DNA of 58,081 nucleotides from Fragilaria radians (GCA_900642245.1 CAAAJI010000099.1:1-58081); one strand, 5' to 3'; counted from the first letter of the stretch, positions 1 to 11,276 are shown. A program made the numbers and translations. Notes: a model not told the origin generated them from the sequence alone.

Positions 1-403
1 TTACCTTTGAAATGCCCACTGAAAAGAGCTTGTTCCTCTAAAACTTCACCTTCACTATTTTTGATTGAATTTGAATTTGAATTCAATCTTTCAAAACGTA
101 GGCTTAACTCTCCTATAATTTCTTCAACAGTTAGTGGCCTTTCAGTGTCGCCAACTTATCTTTCCATCATTGAAAGTTGAAGCTCATAGCCCGAAGTAAG
201 GTTGTTTAAAACGTGAATCATGAATTGATTCTCCAAAAGTTGATTCCATAGTTTCAAGCCTAACACAAAGGTCCTCTAGTTCTTTGTGATCCAAGTCTCT
301 GGATCTTGACCATTCTTCAATGAGAGTTCTCTAAACTGCTCCTCCAATTTCACCAAGGTAGGAGCAGAAACAGGCTCATACTTGTACCCACGTTTAAACG
401 TGT
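1..403 (-). pseudogene. Decayed copia gag fragment (UBN2-like), truncated by window edge
   Basis: Read on the minus strand, this stretch gives a copia-type gag (UBN2/gag-polypeptide family) in pieces. It starts near position 403 with NTFKRGYKYEP, passes ELEDLCVRLETMES and NQFMIHVLNNLTSGYELQL, and reaches GELSLRFERLN and EEQALFSGHFKG at the window edge. At least two frame changes (around the ELEDLC and ENQFMIH segments) and an in-frame stop just before VGDTERPLTVEE break it, so it is not functional. Gag proteins of this kind package the RNA of Ty1/copia retrotransposons. The zinc knuckle and pol expected downstream would lie outside the window. The identification rests on motif memory of copia gag, and the breaks are seen directly. 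Confidence 0.75.
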
Positions 404-492
404 TGAAATATCGTCTATAGGGTTGATAGGACTACAAAGATGAAGAAGAAGCTTCAAAAGGGATTCCAATTAAAAGTTGTAATTACTAACAA

Positions 493-1250
493 TTAGATTG
501 AACTAAAGGTTTCACCGTATCTTTTAAATAGATTGGCCTCAAGACAATATTCTTTATCCCTAATGAATAATCCTAACAAATATAAATCTAACCTCAACTG
601 AACGTGAGGGATATTTCCTATAAAATATGAATTTGTTGTTAAAGTAAGACATGACAATGCTTCATGACAGAAAAAAGTTTTAAACTTATCAGCGCACAGA
701 AGCAACCAATCTTTGGGGGTCATGGTTTGCACTTGAAAGTTATGATGCCTTCCATTTGAAATTGAACTGGATATTTTGTATCTGCTTTGTTACTTTCATT
801 GAAACAGTCTTTGTAGCGCGCTTAACACTTACTTTCATCCCATCAGTTTTGGTGCTATCCATTGTAAGTAAATCACCAATTGAAGTATTCCCTTGCTCAC
901 CAATATACATGTAGCCAAGGTTTACTGGAATCCAACCAAATACATTTTCCATAACATGTGTTAAAGCATTTGACAACAATAATATGGTGACTCCAGTCAC
1001 TCCTGAAGATACCATGGGGGATGATGGGTTGTCATTGCTTTTATCAGTAGACATTCATTCAAATTCTCTGATTTCAATTATTATTATAATAGCAAACTCC
1101 TCTCCAGTGTTAGCTAAAATATTGTACCTTTTATGGAAGTTGGATTTTTGGTGGAAGGAATTCAAAACAAATAATTTGATAACTGTTCCCAATTGTGTGG
1201 CCAGTACAACTGGGTTCTCTTCAATACCTTGTGTGTTACTCACTCACAAA
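493..1250 (-). other. Minus-strand coding-like stretch upstream of the gag relic, unidentified
   Basis: Two or three consecutive minus-strand open stretches (732-493, 1054-740, 1243-1055) lie directly upstream of the gag relic in the same direction, with frame changes between them. They could be the N-terminal part or leader of the same element. I recognise no domain in them. One begins MSTDKSNDN, a plausible gag start. They are recorded as probable element debris, not as genes. Confidence 0.3.
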
Positions 1251-2901
1251 CAAAATGACCGCTTTCACATGAAATGTGCAACACAACAACGACACTCAAC
1301 TGTGACGATGGAAAACAAGCGTTTAACAATCCTGTTGGTGGAACAGCGATGCGACGTAACAAAGTCGAAAGAAACGTCACGACTCTTAATCTAATAAATA
1401 GCACAAAACAGCAATCGAAGGGTTGACAAAGGTACGTTTGATAAAAATTTAAAGATGCTTCACTATCTACTCAAAATAAGACTAATTTGACCTAAACACT
1501 GAATCAGTAGAAACTGACATAAGGAAATCTGTAGGTCATACAATTGTACTTGAAACGTATGATGCAAATTCTTAGGCAGTACGTGTTATAAAGCATCCAC
1601 AGGAATGGATAAAACTAATTTCCAAAAAAGATGCATAGAGAGAAATGTACGTAGACAAGGAAAATTGGAATACTTAGCTCTTATATCCTTTCAAATGCTT
1701 AGCTTAGAGGAAGTTGACAATAAAGGTCCTAAGAAATTCATATCAGATTTTCTGTATTGTTGATCTCAATATCTGCACAACAGGTTATTTGAAGAATATA
1801 GATTAACAACTTTAAGAATATTAGTCCTGAGTAATATTAAGCAGGGGTATAATTAGATGGAGATCACAGATCATTTTGCCATAGCCAAAATGTATCGGAA
1901 AATGTAAGACCAAGTACACAGATGTACATCACAAATCCTACGTTTGGAACCGTTTTGTGCACTATGCTACCAAATAGGTCTGTAGAAAGTATCCTAATGT
2001 GGTATAGGTGATAAAAGTCAATTAATTATAATACTTTTTAGTTGCAGAACTTAACTGATTCAATCCCTCCAAGGATTTAATCTTGATCACTGAAATTTCC
2101 AGTGAATCTTGAGAGCACTTTGGCACTTGTAAATAAGTCCTATTTTTGATTGGCCGTTAAAACCGCACTGCTAGTTTAATTAACTAATCTATGGGTTTAG
2201 TTTGTGCGTTAAATAATTGATGTTGGACCTTATTGTCTAATCCAAATGTTTAAGTAAACATATTTCATTTTCATTAAGTAATTCTGAAGGTAAACTATTC
2301 TGAGGTTAGTGGGTTCAAACCTCACTATTAAGCTTCCTTTTATTCTTGCAGTCCACATAATGTATTTGTTATAAAATCTCTATAAATGATTTTTTGACTA
2401 ATTAGGTGAAATATTAGTAGGTTTAGATTTAATGAGCTAGTATAATTGAAATGATGATTTTTGTTTCTTTGCACTATGTTGAGTTTTCAAGGCCTCCAAG
2501 AAAGAAGTCATTGAATGGTGAAGTCCTTCTTGAATTCTTTTCTAATTGTGTGTACGTACAAGGTGCAAAAATGGCACACAGATTTGTCTCCCATTTCCTT
2601 TCAGTCCAGTGAAAAAAGGCTGCTGAGGGAATGGAATGATATTTTGTTTAACGATAAATATGCCTACACCTATTGTTATTTTTTGCTGCGTTTCATGTCA
2701 TGTTTACAAGTCTCTAAGTGATGAAAAGTTTTATGATTTTTTTGTTCACAAGACGATTCACTCTCCAGTACTGCTGAACGTTTTCTTCAGATAACGTAAG
2801 ATCCAAACACAATGATACTATTTCGTTATAACGCCATTTTGTCCCCACGACAACACAAGATTTTATTTAAGATTTTTGTAGTTTACGGCGAAAATGTAGC
2901 G
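1251..2901. other. Intergenic, AT-rich, no gene seen
   Basis: There are only short chance ORFs (longest 68 codons, at 2515-2721) without recognisable motifs. A tRNA-like T-arm occurs at 2309-2325 but no credible rest of a tRNA. The right end is probably the 3' flank of the bromodomain gene, which ends at 2902. Confidence 0.5.
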
Positions 2902-5900
2902 CTAAAATCCATAATCAGATGAAGGACTTGCACCATCTGCCTCGTCGCCCATGTAATCTATATCGAATTGTTTCATCACAGAACGCTGCTCATCAAGATC
3001 CACGGTTTGTTTTACTGCCAGAAGCTTAGCTCTCTCTGCATCGCGAGCTGCTTTCTTTTTGTCCAATGCCTCTTTTTCTTTCTGTTCACGAAGACGAGCC
3101 TCAATGGCGGCAGCTTCTTCACGCTGTGCTCGTACTTCTTCTCCGCGAGCTGCTGCATCAGCGAGTCGTTGATTTTTCGCTTGCTCTGCTTCAATTCGAA
3201 GCTTTTCCTCGCGCGCCTTGCGTTCCGCATCTCGAGCTTTAGCAACTTCGGCTTGCTCTCGTGCAGCTCCCCAATCTTCGTCGTCAATATCCTTCCCTGC
3301 TGATGCTGTAGCAGGTTCTGAAGTAGCCATACTCCAATTCCCCCCAAAATTACCGTTTCCCAAATCATCATTGTCATCGTCATCATCGTGCGTATCCCCA
3401 AGGTTGAAATCATCGTCATCCTTCTCTGGCTCTGGAACTGTAGCTTCGGAAGGTAAAATTTCACCATCACTTGAGTCTGACTCACTATCGTCTCCCTTCG
3501 AGCCAAAAGCAAAAAATGAACCGTGTTCCACAGGTTTTGAGCCTGGGGATGACTGTGGTTTCTTTGGGACATTTGGCATCGGTGTGGCCTCTGATTTCTT
3601 CGGTGCAGGTTTCTTCTTGGGTAGAACCTTAACTTTTTTTCTGGGTGGCTTTATGTTCTTTTCCATCACCCCAAATTTGATTTGTGAGTTTCTAAGGCCG
3701 CAACCTCGAAGAAACAAAAGGGATACTAAACTTACCTTCATGATAAATCGCTGCAGTTTTCGTTGCGTTACTGTGTCCAGTTGATCGATTTCAAGATCAA
3801 TTTCTTCTTCGTCGTCACCGAAATTGGCAGATTCTCGAATAATTCTGATCACACCCGGTAGCTTATCTGGAGGAAGATTGTTGATTGTCTCCGTAATGGC
3901 TTGTTGCTCGTCAAATGTAAGAGGCTTTTCATCATCAGAAGGAGAAGGCTCTTTTCTCTTTGTTGCTGCTTTTTTCTTTTCATTAACGGGTGGAAGGCTG
4001 TCTTCGATTTGTTGATGTACAAAGCTTGGTACTTCAACAGGCGTCGATACAGCAGCTGGTTGTATTACTGGTGGCAAAGAAGGTGGCTCTTCAATTGCGT
4101 CAGACGACATTTCCGCTAAAAGAGTGTATGTTTGTACGACTTGGCCCTGGAGCTTTTGAATCACTCGAACCATAGCATTGAACTCTGATCTGCTTACACT
4201 CTCTCCTAAAATACCTCCTGAGGGGGCGGATGCAATTAGCGCATTCATTGCATGAGCAAAGTCCGCTGCCATCGATTGTGCTTCCTCGAGACGTCTCTTC
4301 TTGAGGCTCATCATTTCATCCAGGACTCCTTTTCTCTTTTTCCCTTTAGCTAGAGCTTTCCCTCCTGGGGTATCACTTTTTACGACCGACTCAGGTAGCT
4401 TATGCTGTCTTCGAATGTTTTCAAACATTCTTTCAATGTCGCGGAATTTCTGATTGAAAAGAATCAAAAGCTGTCTCGCAGACTGATGGACTATGTGCGT
4501 CGGCTCAACATTAAAAGTCATGGCATTCTCAAATACAAGCCGGACAAGCCTACCAAACTCTTCTGAGCTTTCAATTTCATCACTATCCATTTTGTTTTGA
4601 ATGGTGCCCAAATCCATAGGCTCACTAATTACTTGGTAGTAAGTAGGAAGTCCTAGAGCAACAGGATCAACTGGAGCTGCAAAAAAAGCGCCGCTAGCAA
4701 TATCCTTCTCTCTTATTAATTTGAGTATTTGGCTGCACTTCTCTAAAAGTCTATTCATCTGAGCATCTGGATCATCATCCTCTAAACGAGAGGGAACCTT
4801 GACAAGTCTGGAAGATTCCCTTCTTTGAAGTCCTGGTCTAGGAATGTCAGGAATTGATATTGGTATTGCAGAAAGGGTTTGTGCTGGTTTTTCTACATTC
4901 CCTTTTGTTGGAGGAGGTTGTGTCGGTAATGATGAGATTGAAGGAACCTTCGTAGGGACTGGAACTGGTATCGGTGGTTCTGGAGGAGCTGTTGGCAGAG
5001 GATACATTCGATACAGTTCAACATGACCACTACTTTTTCCACTCAATATTAGCTTACCCATCAGAGTGAATAGACCAATTGAATTCACGCCTTTGCCGTA
5101 AACATTAAATGAACCCTCAGCATTTTTTCGAAACTTCAAAACTATTTGTTGATCAATTACGGACGTGTATTTAGTCGCTCCACGTTTCATTTGAAATGAA
5201 CCCTTGTAAAGTGCAGAATCCACTGGAAATGTCAATGATCCGGGTGGAGCATCTGAGAGTGATAAAACACTAGAGGCGTCTTCATCCAGATCGTCTCTGT
5301 TTGCCTTTTTCATTTCTGCTGCTCCTTGTGAGGCGTAATGTGACTCTAGACGAAATGCGAAAGCGCTGACGGAGCCATTGTTAAAGTGTTCACGAGTCAT
5401 TGCCCATTTTCCTGAACATGTATGTGCCCCATCATCGTTGATTCGCATAATCCCACGTGAAACGGCAGAGTAAGTGCCTGAAGCTGGAGGAGGAATAGCT
5501 GCTACATTGACACTATCAACTTGACCTTGAGGAATTTCGACGTCATCAAGCTTGAGATTCATTTCGGGAGGAGGTAGAACTTCTTTTGAAGAACGTGTGG
5601 GTTCAAATGGTATGGCAGCCACAGAACTGACAGGCTTCCCTGACAAATCTTTGACCTTCTTTTTCGGGAGCTGAAAATGACGAAATATTGTGATGACGTT
5701 GTCTTGGGTTAAAGTCCCGCTGATGCTGTACTTTCCAAATGCGTTTGATCCCTTGCCTTCCACGTTATGATATCCACAGTTGTTTCTTCTAAATTTCAAT
5801 GTAATGTCTTTCTCATTGAGGCGCGTTTTAGTTCCATCTTCGCCTGATAGATCAAACCAGCCAGAGTACCTTCCAGACACTGGAAACGTGTTATTAGCTT

Positions 5901-7065
5901 GGGAGCTTTTGTGTTCATACTCAAAACGATTACAAAGACCACGAACATTTTGCGGATCCGCTAGAATGAGATCTAGTCCCGACGACCACATTCCTACGAT
6001 TCTGTAAATTCCTTCGTTTGAACCAAAGTCATCAGTGACTTCCTGCGCCAACTTGCCGCGTAAGCAAACAACACGGGAAGGGAATGACTCTGATGGGGGA
6101 GGTAATGGCCCACTATCAGGCTCCACGGATGCATCGAAGTTTGGAGCTACATCCGATCCGAGATTTAGAGCTTTCTTCTTTTTCTTCTTTTTATCCCCAG
6201 TAACCACAGCATCCGGTGTGGGCACATGTGAAGGCTTATAGCGTTTCCTAAGGACAATATCAAAAGTTGGATCCCCTTCATGTTCACTTGGAGTGGCTTT
6301 TCCGTTAATATTGAAAATCCCAAACTGATTCGTTCCTTCTCCATCCACAGCGAATTCTCCATCGCTCCCTTCAATTTTCGTAAATTTGATCTTAACACCA
6401 CTCTCAGGAATAACCTTACTGCGCTCCTTTTGCTTTCCTTTCGATGTTGTATGAAAGTATGCAAGGCTAAAGGAACCATGAAACTCTCCATCTATTGGGA
6501 TAGTTGCGGGGTCCTCATCTCGTTCTAAATTTCTAAGAAGCTCAAAACGCTGAGGGGGAAAGGTGGAGGAATTTTCGTAGTTCCACATACCACGAATCAT
6601 ATGCCGTCTGGTTTCTACGTTAAACGATAAAGTACCTTTAAGGACAGGTGGAGGCGGTGGTGTAGTATTCGCCGCATTTGACGCATTAGAGATATTTGCA
6701 TTGACATTATTAATGCTTCCATTGGTACCATTCCCTGTTTTGAGTTCGTTTGTTGTTGTGTCGGTCTTGTGTGAAGACTCTTGATTACTGCTAGGATTGA
6801 ATTTCGACATTTCAGTCGTGGTTTCTTTCTTTATTGCCTTTTCACTGCTTGGGTTGTCAAGAGTATTGTCATCCCCTGAGTTGCCAATCATAATTTCCCC
6901 AAAATTTCTAGATTTCAAGTCCTTTGAAACTATACACTTCGCGTTCTTTAGGGAGGAAATCTCGGTATCAATTTCTTCTTCTTCCTCACTCTTTTCTTCG
7001 TCGTCATTCATTAAAATTGTGTTCTGGTTTTCTTCATCTTCTGTGTCATCCGAGAGATCTTGCAT
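2902..7065 (-). CDS. BET-type bromodomain protein with three N-terminal beta-rich repeats
   Basis: This 1387-codon frame encodes a probable chromatin reader. An acidic N-terminus is followed by three related ~130-residue segments (about 143-278, 332-467 and 529-692). Each has a G-x-W-like core and ends in a pattern such as VEGKGSNAFGKYSISG, VDGEGTNQFGIFNING or VYGKGVNSIGLFTLMG. A single bromodomain lies at about 770-890, with FFAAPVD, YYQVISEPMDLGTI and the acetyl-lysine-contacting Asn at 852 in ENAMTFN. An NET/ET-like domain covers about 1046-1145, and the C-terminal third is acidic and then a long charged coiled coil (about 1255-1365). Codons 1111-1136 look like a 78-nt in-frame intron (3658-3735, GTAAGT..AAAAG); removing it restores a normal NET end (QRFIMK joined to NIKPPRKK). 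BET proteins bind acetylated histones and recruit transcription machinery. The function of the repeats is unknown to me. Confidence 0.9.
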   Translation of the reverse strand: MQDLSDDTEDEENQNTILMNDDEEKSEEEEEIDTEISSLKNAKCIVSKDLKSRNFGEIMIGNSGDDNTLDNPSSEKAIKKETTTEMSKFNPSSNQESSHKTDTTTNELKTGNGTNGSINNVNANISNASNAANTTPPPPPVLKGTLSFNVETRRHMIRGMWNYENSSTFPPQRFELLRNLERDEDPATIPIDGEFHGSFSLAYFHTTSKGKQKERSKVIPESGVKIKFTKIEGSDGEFAVDGEGTNQFGIFNINGKATPSEHEGDPTFDIVLRKRYKPSHVPTPDAVVTGDKKKKKKKALNLGSDVAPNFDASVEPDSGPLPPPSESFPSRVVCLRGKLAQEVTDDFGSNEGIYRIVGMWSSGLDLILADPQNVRGLCNRFEYEHKSSQANNTFPVSGRYSGWFDLSGEDGTKTRLNEKDITLKFRRNNCGYHNVEGKGSNAFGKYSISGTLTQDNVITIFRHFQLPKKKVKDLSGKPVSSVAAIPFEPTRSSKEVLPPPEMNLKLDDVEIPQGQVDSVNVAAIPPPASGTYSAVSRGIMRINDDGAHTCSGKWAMTREHFNNGSVSAFAFRLESHYASQGAAEMKKANRDDLDEDASSVLSLSDAPPGSLTFPVDSALYKGSFQMKRGATKYTSVIDQQIVLKFRKNAEGSFNVYGKGVNSIGLFTLMGKLILSGKSSGHVELYRMYPLPTAPPEPPIPVPVPTKVPSISSLPTQPPPTKGNVEKPAQTLSAIPISIPDIPRPGLQRRESSRLVKVPSRLEDDDPDAQMNRLLEKCSQILKLIREKDIASGAFFAAPVDPVALGLPTYYQVISEPMDLGTIQNKMDSDEIESSEEFGRLVRLVFENAMTFNVEPTHIVHQSARQLLILFNQKFRDIERMFENIRRQHKLPESVVKSDTPGGKALAKGKKRKGVLDEMMSLKKRRLEEAQSMAADFAHAMNALIASAPSGGILGESVSRSEFNAMVRVIQKLQGQVVQTYTLLAEMSSDAIEEPPSLPPVIQPAAVSTPVEVPSFVHQQIEDSLPPVNEKKKAATKRKEPSPSDDEKPLTFDEQQAITETINNLPPDKLPGVIRIIRESANFGDDEEEIDLEIDQLDTVTQRKLQRFIMKVSLVSLLFLRGCGLRNSQIKFGVMEKNIKPPRKKVKVLPKKKPAPKKSEATPMPNVPKKPQSSPGSKPVEHGSFFAFGSKGDDSESDSSDGEILPSEATVPEPEKDDDDFNLGDTHDDDDDNDDLGNGNFGGNWSMATSEPATASAGKDIDDEDWGAAREQAEVAKARDAERKAREEKLRIEAEQAKNQRLADAAARGEEVRAQREEAAAIEARLREQKEKEALDKKKAARDAERAKLLAVKQTVDLDEQRSVMKQFDIDYMGDEADGASPSSDYGF

Positions 7066-7689
7066 GAAGGCAAAATGTTAGAGGGAGGTATTGCTGATGC
7101 TGATTGGAAGCAGATACGATAAAATCGATAACGCGTTGCACCTGCTGCTGCTGCTTATAGGACCATACCTAGGTCCAAAACCGGGCGCGCGGTTACGAAT
7201 ACAGTATACTGGAGGCTGAGCGGTCGAAAATTCACCCTCTCACGAGGTTAACTTAAAGGTCAAATTTGGTATGATTTCTACAACGCGGACGAAAACGAAA
7301 ATATCTGATACAACAATTACACCATAGCGTCCGTCATCCTTCCGAAGAAATCGATGGTGATCCACCAGTTTGCTAGAAATATACTCCGAGCTAAGAGATA
7401 ACAAAAACGTTAAGTAATAAGGTTATGAGATACCAGATTTTCCTTTCTCCTTTAGGAATTCCGGTTGACAATTGACAAACAAATTCCGTATCATCAGGTA
7501 CTATTGGAAACATTGATTATTACATCTTGAAAATAGTCTAATCCAGCAATTGAGTAAAAAAAATTGAACACGAAAGTTTTTATCGCTAATCAATTTCTTT
7601 GTAATTGAATTTTTAGCTGTTATCCGATTAACCTTGCAAGTAATATGACAGTGTGCTCCCCTATCACTCTCTACTAAGCATGAAGATTA
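7066..7689. other. 5' flank of the bromodomain gene
   Basis: No ORF of note. The stretch includes a CTG-rich run near 7140-7155 and a GC-rich block (CCGGGCGCGCGG, about 7181-7192) that stands out from the AT-rich surroundings and could be part of the promoter. This is inference only. Confidence 0.3.
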
Positions 7690-8110
7690 TAATCCATTCT
7701 CTTCCATTTCCTGCATTTGAAGCTTGAATACTCTCACATTGTAACCGGATGCTAAGTGAACTGTATCAGATGTGTCATTGGATTTAAGATTACTAACTTT
7801 CCAAGGTAGAGGATTTGAATACCTTACTTTTCTTAAGCAATGTTTCTTGGCGTTTTACGTAGTGGAATAGGCATACATTGATGAAGGTCTCCATAACTTC
7901 TGATGCCTTGCGATTCTGAATTACAAAGAAGTGAATGAACACACTCCTAGATCATTTTCCAAAATATCTGCCAACAGTTCTACAGTAGGTACCTTTCCCA
8001 TTTTGATCCATACCAGTTACGAGCAATGATGAATATCAACAGCATAGTTGGCGTATCTCAACATGCGATCATAGTCATCAAGACCTGTGTTAGTCTTTCG
8101 CTTCTGAGTT
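7690..8110 (-). pseudogene. Unidentified decayed coding relic
   Basis: The minus strand reads in coding-like pieces, for example LDDYDRMLRYANYAVDIHHC and VPTVELLADILENDLG, and ends in one frame with HLASGYNVRVFKLQMQEM and a stop near 7690. Internal stops and frame changes break it. I do not recognise the family. Its position among other broken minus-strand frames up to 10.5 kb suggests an old mobile element, but that is inference. Confidence 0.35.
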
Positions 8111-9469
8111 AGGCTGCCTTCACATTGTCTCCAGTATCCTTATATTCAAACCTACGGATTTCGAATAAGTCAGCTGTATGTATAGATTGATATTTTAACT
8201 CGCTTTGCGTGATCGCACTATACCTTTTCTTTATCTGCTAGGCAATCTTTCCAGGAAACTTTAATGGCTACTAGAAAGTCAACTAGACGTGGTGTATTTT
8301 ATGAATTCACATTTGTAAAAAGAGTACATATTCATCCGAAAGTTTGCTGCATTGCTATTCTTAATGTCACATGTAGTCACAGGAGTTAATTCTATGCATA
8401 ACGATGTATTTGAGAAAGTATATAGTATATTTGAGAACATGATGAGTTTTCCTTGTGAATAATTTCTTCAGGGTAAGAAGATCTAGTCAGATGTCCTTTT
8501 TTAAAAGTCAGTTTGTAATGCGGAAGGTGATAAGTTATTTCCTAAAGTTACCAGGTAAATTAAGACCTTTTGAATTTTGCCATTCAGTAACTTATTTACG
8601 TCAGATGAATCTTTTTGTAATCTTTACTCATAATCCGTACATGTTCTGCGTAGACATTTCACATAATAATTGAGATAATAATCTACGGAAGATGCAAGAA
8701 AGAAATCGACTATAAAAATGTTTATTTGTAGGCGATGATAATGATTTGACGTATGGCAATAAACACTTCTCCTCCCGTGTGAGTAATTTACTTTATTTTC
8801 CCCTTCCTTTTCAATCAAATTAGCTTATACGATAAATGTTTTTGGCTACAGCCTCAATGATAGCAGTTTGCTTCGCGCGCGTATCTTGGGACATTTACAC
8901 ACATGCACATGATGTTGAATTGCTTCCCGTAACTCATAGTTTACCAGCTGACTACTGAATTGAACGCATGCAATAAAATACCAAGAAGTCATAGATAGTT
9001 CCTATAATTTAATAATGGTTTTGGTACAATATCAAAAGTGTTGCTCCATGTTGACAGGATACTTCATATAGATCTTGATTCAAATTGTCTCTAGAGGTTG
9101 ATTGTCGCATAATTTAAATGAACTAATATACACATTGCCTTTAAATATATCTAACTATTGTAAAGAGTTAGAGTGTAACATAATCCAAATAATTTCTTGA
9201 ATAGTAACTTTTCCGAAGTTACTCTTTAGGTCTTCGGAGTATCACAAACTTTCTGCGAACATGCAAGGATTAATCATCACAAAATGTGGCTGATCAATCA
9301 TCCAAACTTCTAGGAGTAATTATATGGACAGTTAAGCCTTTAATTGCATTGACTAGATATGTAAACACATAGAATACCTCTATTCTCTACACAGGCTTGC
9401 ACCAACTGTAAGGAAAGTATTCGATACAGTTACACAAATTTCCTTTATTTTTTATTCTATTCAGTACCG
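8111..9469. other. Intergenic, AT-rich, no gene seen
   Basis: Short ORFs at 8455-8673 (+) and 8624-8818 (-) overlap and have no recognisable motif or coding character. A small inverted repeat (CCGAAG..CTTCGG, about 9211-9236) is present. Nothing else is supported. Confidence 0.45.
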
Positions 9470-10485
9470 TTAGAGTTGCAAGCTTGGAGTTGTAAGACCC
9501 AAGAAAGTGAGCAAAGTAGTCCTCATTTTCATTCCTATTCGTGAATTTAATGCAATGTATGGCTGTACTACTGTTACTTTTGTCACAATAGGGGGATCAC
9601 CTGTTGAAAGCCTTCTGAGATTTATCTTCTCTACCGGTAATACCCATTTTTCCCCCCTGATAGCGAAACCATTCCACTGGTGCTTAGAATTTTCACCACT
9701 TTTCAAAATGTTTGAAGTACAAAAATATCAATATTTGCAGCTGCTACTGCTTAATGCCATTCTGGAGCCTTGGCTTGATCAAAAAAATTCATAGTTTCAT
9801 ATTGATCTAACTGCTTTAGAAACTTCACAGGAAAACAGCAAGGACTGGTTGAGGTCATCTACAAATTGTTGTACAGTAGTATTAAGACCCCTGCATAAAC
9901 CCTCCTCGTGAAATACTTTAAAATGTGGATTTCCTGCTTAGGAATGTATTCCAGATCGATATCTCAAATGACTAACTTCAAAAGATAATTTCCCAGGTTT
10001 TCTGAATCTTCTTCAAGTAAACTCTTCTTCAAGTTATGTTCAAAATTGATAGCTCCTGATCTTTCAATAATGTCCTACACATCATGGTCTTGTCCGTAGG
10101 CTCTTTGAGCTGCATCATGTTCTCAATATCACGGAATAAAATCATTCACTTGATCAATTCTTCCGGGCAAGCAGAAACTAGGATTGTCTAGAGCCATGAA
10201 GACTTTGACCACCTCTGAAACCTCTACCTTGTCCACACTCTTCACCTTGGAAACAGATATATTGGGTTCAGGGGTTTGCGTAGGGAAAGAGGCAATCCGT
10301 TAGAGAGTTTATCCCAACAAAGTGTGTTCACAGTGATCTAGCTATCGCTTTTGCACTTAAATTTATCTGTAATTTCGATGTGACAAATGGGGTGTTCTTC
10401 CACACTCATCTTGGATAAAACAATCCTCTCCAAATCCCTAACCTCGACACACATATCATTTTTTAATCATGAAAATTTGCAAGGG
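9470..10485 (-). pseudogene. Unidentified decayed coding relics
   Basis: The minus strand carries several coding-like pieces in shifting frames. From 10485 downward these include CVEVRDLERIVLSKMSVEEH, KVEVSEVVKVFMALDNPSF and LEEDSENLGNYLLKL, and then an open stretch of 78 codons at 9706-9470 containing KHQWNGFAIRGEKWVLPVEK. Stops and frameshifts separate them. No domain is recognised; a retroelement or DNA transposon polyprotein is the likely source. No intact gene is claimed. Confidence 0.35.
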
Positions 10486-11052
10486 GAATTGAATTGGACA
10501 GTTAAACCACAGAGAAAGGGTTCTGCGGAAGTTTAAGACAATGAGGTTTGTGGGGTACAGTATTCTAGACTTAAAGGGAACTTGAAGGATAACTATTTCA
10601 TCTCATCTTTATGTTTAATTTATGGATCTTGCCTTGTCATTCAATCTATTTCGTTAGATATGTATTTTGAAGGAACTTCAGATAGAATTTTGCAAAATGA
10701 AATTGCACTTACATATTTCAATGATTGAGGTACAAGACATCATACAGTAACAACAAGGTGAAATTCTGCATGATAGAGCATTGTTGGATGCCTAGATAAT
10801 GTCAGCGTGAATGATTGATGACTACAAGGTGCAAACGCATCACTCTAGCAATACTTTAACATTACCGAAATTTTTCTAGAAAGACTACTAGACGTTCATA
10901 GCAATGTCTAGATTGATCCGAGAGATTTAGAGTAATTACCTCGTTTTACGTCGGTTTTGCGCATAGTATTACACTTGTATGGTCAATGTTACATCAAATT
11001 AGGTAGCAATTAGAGAAAAGTTGCAATAAGATAAGATTCAAATCGGTGGGAT
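10486..11052. other. Upstream region of the BiP gene
   Basis: AT-rich and without ORFs of note. It leads into the promoter-proximal palindrome at 11053. Confidence 0.4.
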
Positions 11053-11065
11053 TGCTGACTCAGCA
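11053..11065. promoter_or_regulatory. Perfect 13-bp palindrome TGCTGACTCAGCA (Maf/bZIP-type site) upstream of BiP
   Basis: The 13-mer is its own reverse complement around the central C. It equals the consensus TPA-type Maf recognition element, with an AP-1 core TGACTCA flanked by TGC/GCA. It lies about 212 bp upstream of the BiP start codon. BiP genes are classic targets of bZIP factors in the unfolded protein response, so a bZIP site here is plausible. The site sequence is seen; its use is inferred. Confidence 0.5.
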
Positions 11066-11276
11066 GAAACCCTAATGGAGAACGTTTTGGGAGTGTCTTG
11101 TCATCGCGAATTCCGCATTCCGTATGCATGCGTTTGCGGCTGTCGTCGATTGCAACGTGTAAGAAATTTATCACATCGTCCACAGATCGATCGAAATCGT
11201 AAGAAAAGTCATTTGCTCGAGGGAAAATTGGAAAGTCCTTTTTTCTTTGTCACATAATTGAAACACAGTGTTAAGA

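Noticed and set aside
2309..2325. tRNA-like T-arm GTGGG-TTCAAAC-CTCAC (B-box match)
   Set aside because: The stem pairs with one G-U, but no acceptor, D-arm or anticodon arm can be built upstream, so a tRNA or SINE is not supported.
3012..3784. Long antisense and alternate-frame ORFs over the bromodomain gene
   Set aside because: They mirror the low-complexity acidic and coiled-coil part of the gene. No motif is present, and the sense frame is clearly the gene.
9060..9260. Short inverted repeat CCGAAG..CTTCGG as a possible terminator
   Set aside because: A 6-bp stem with a large loop is expected by chance, and no gene ends here.
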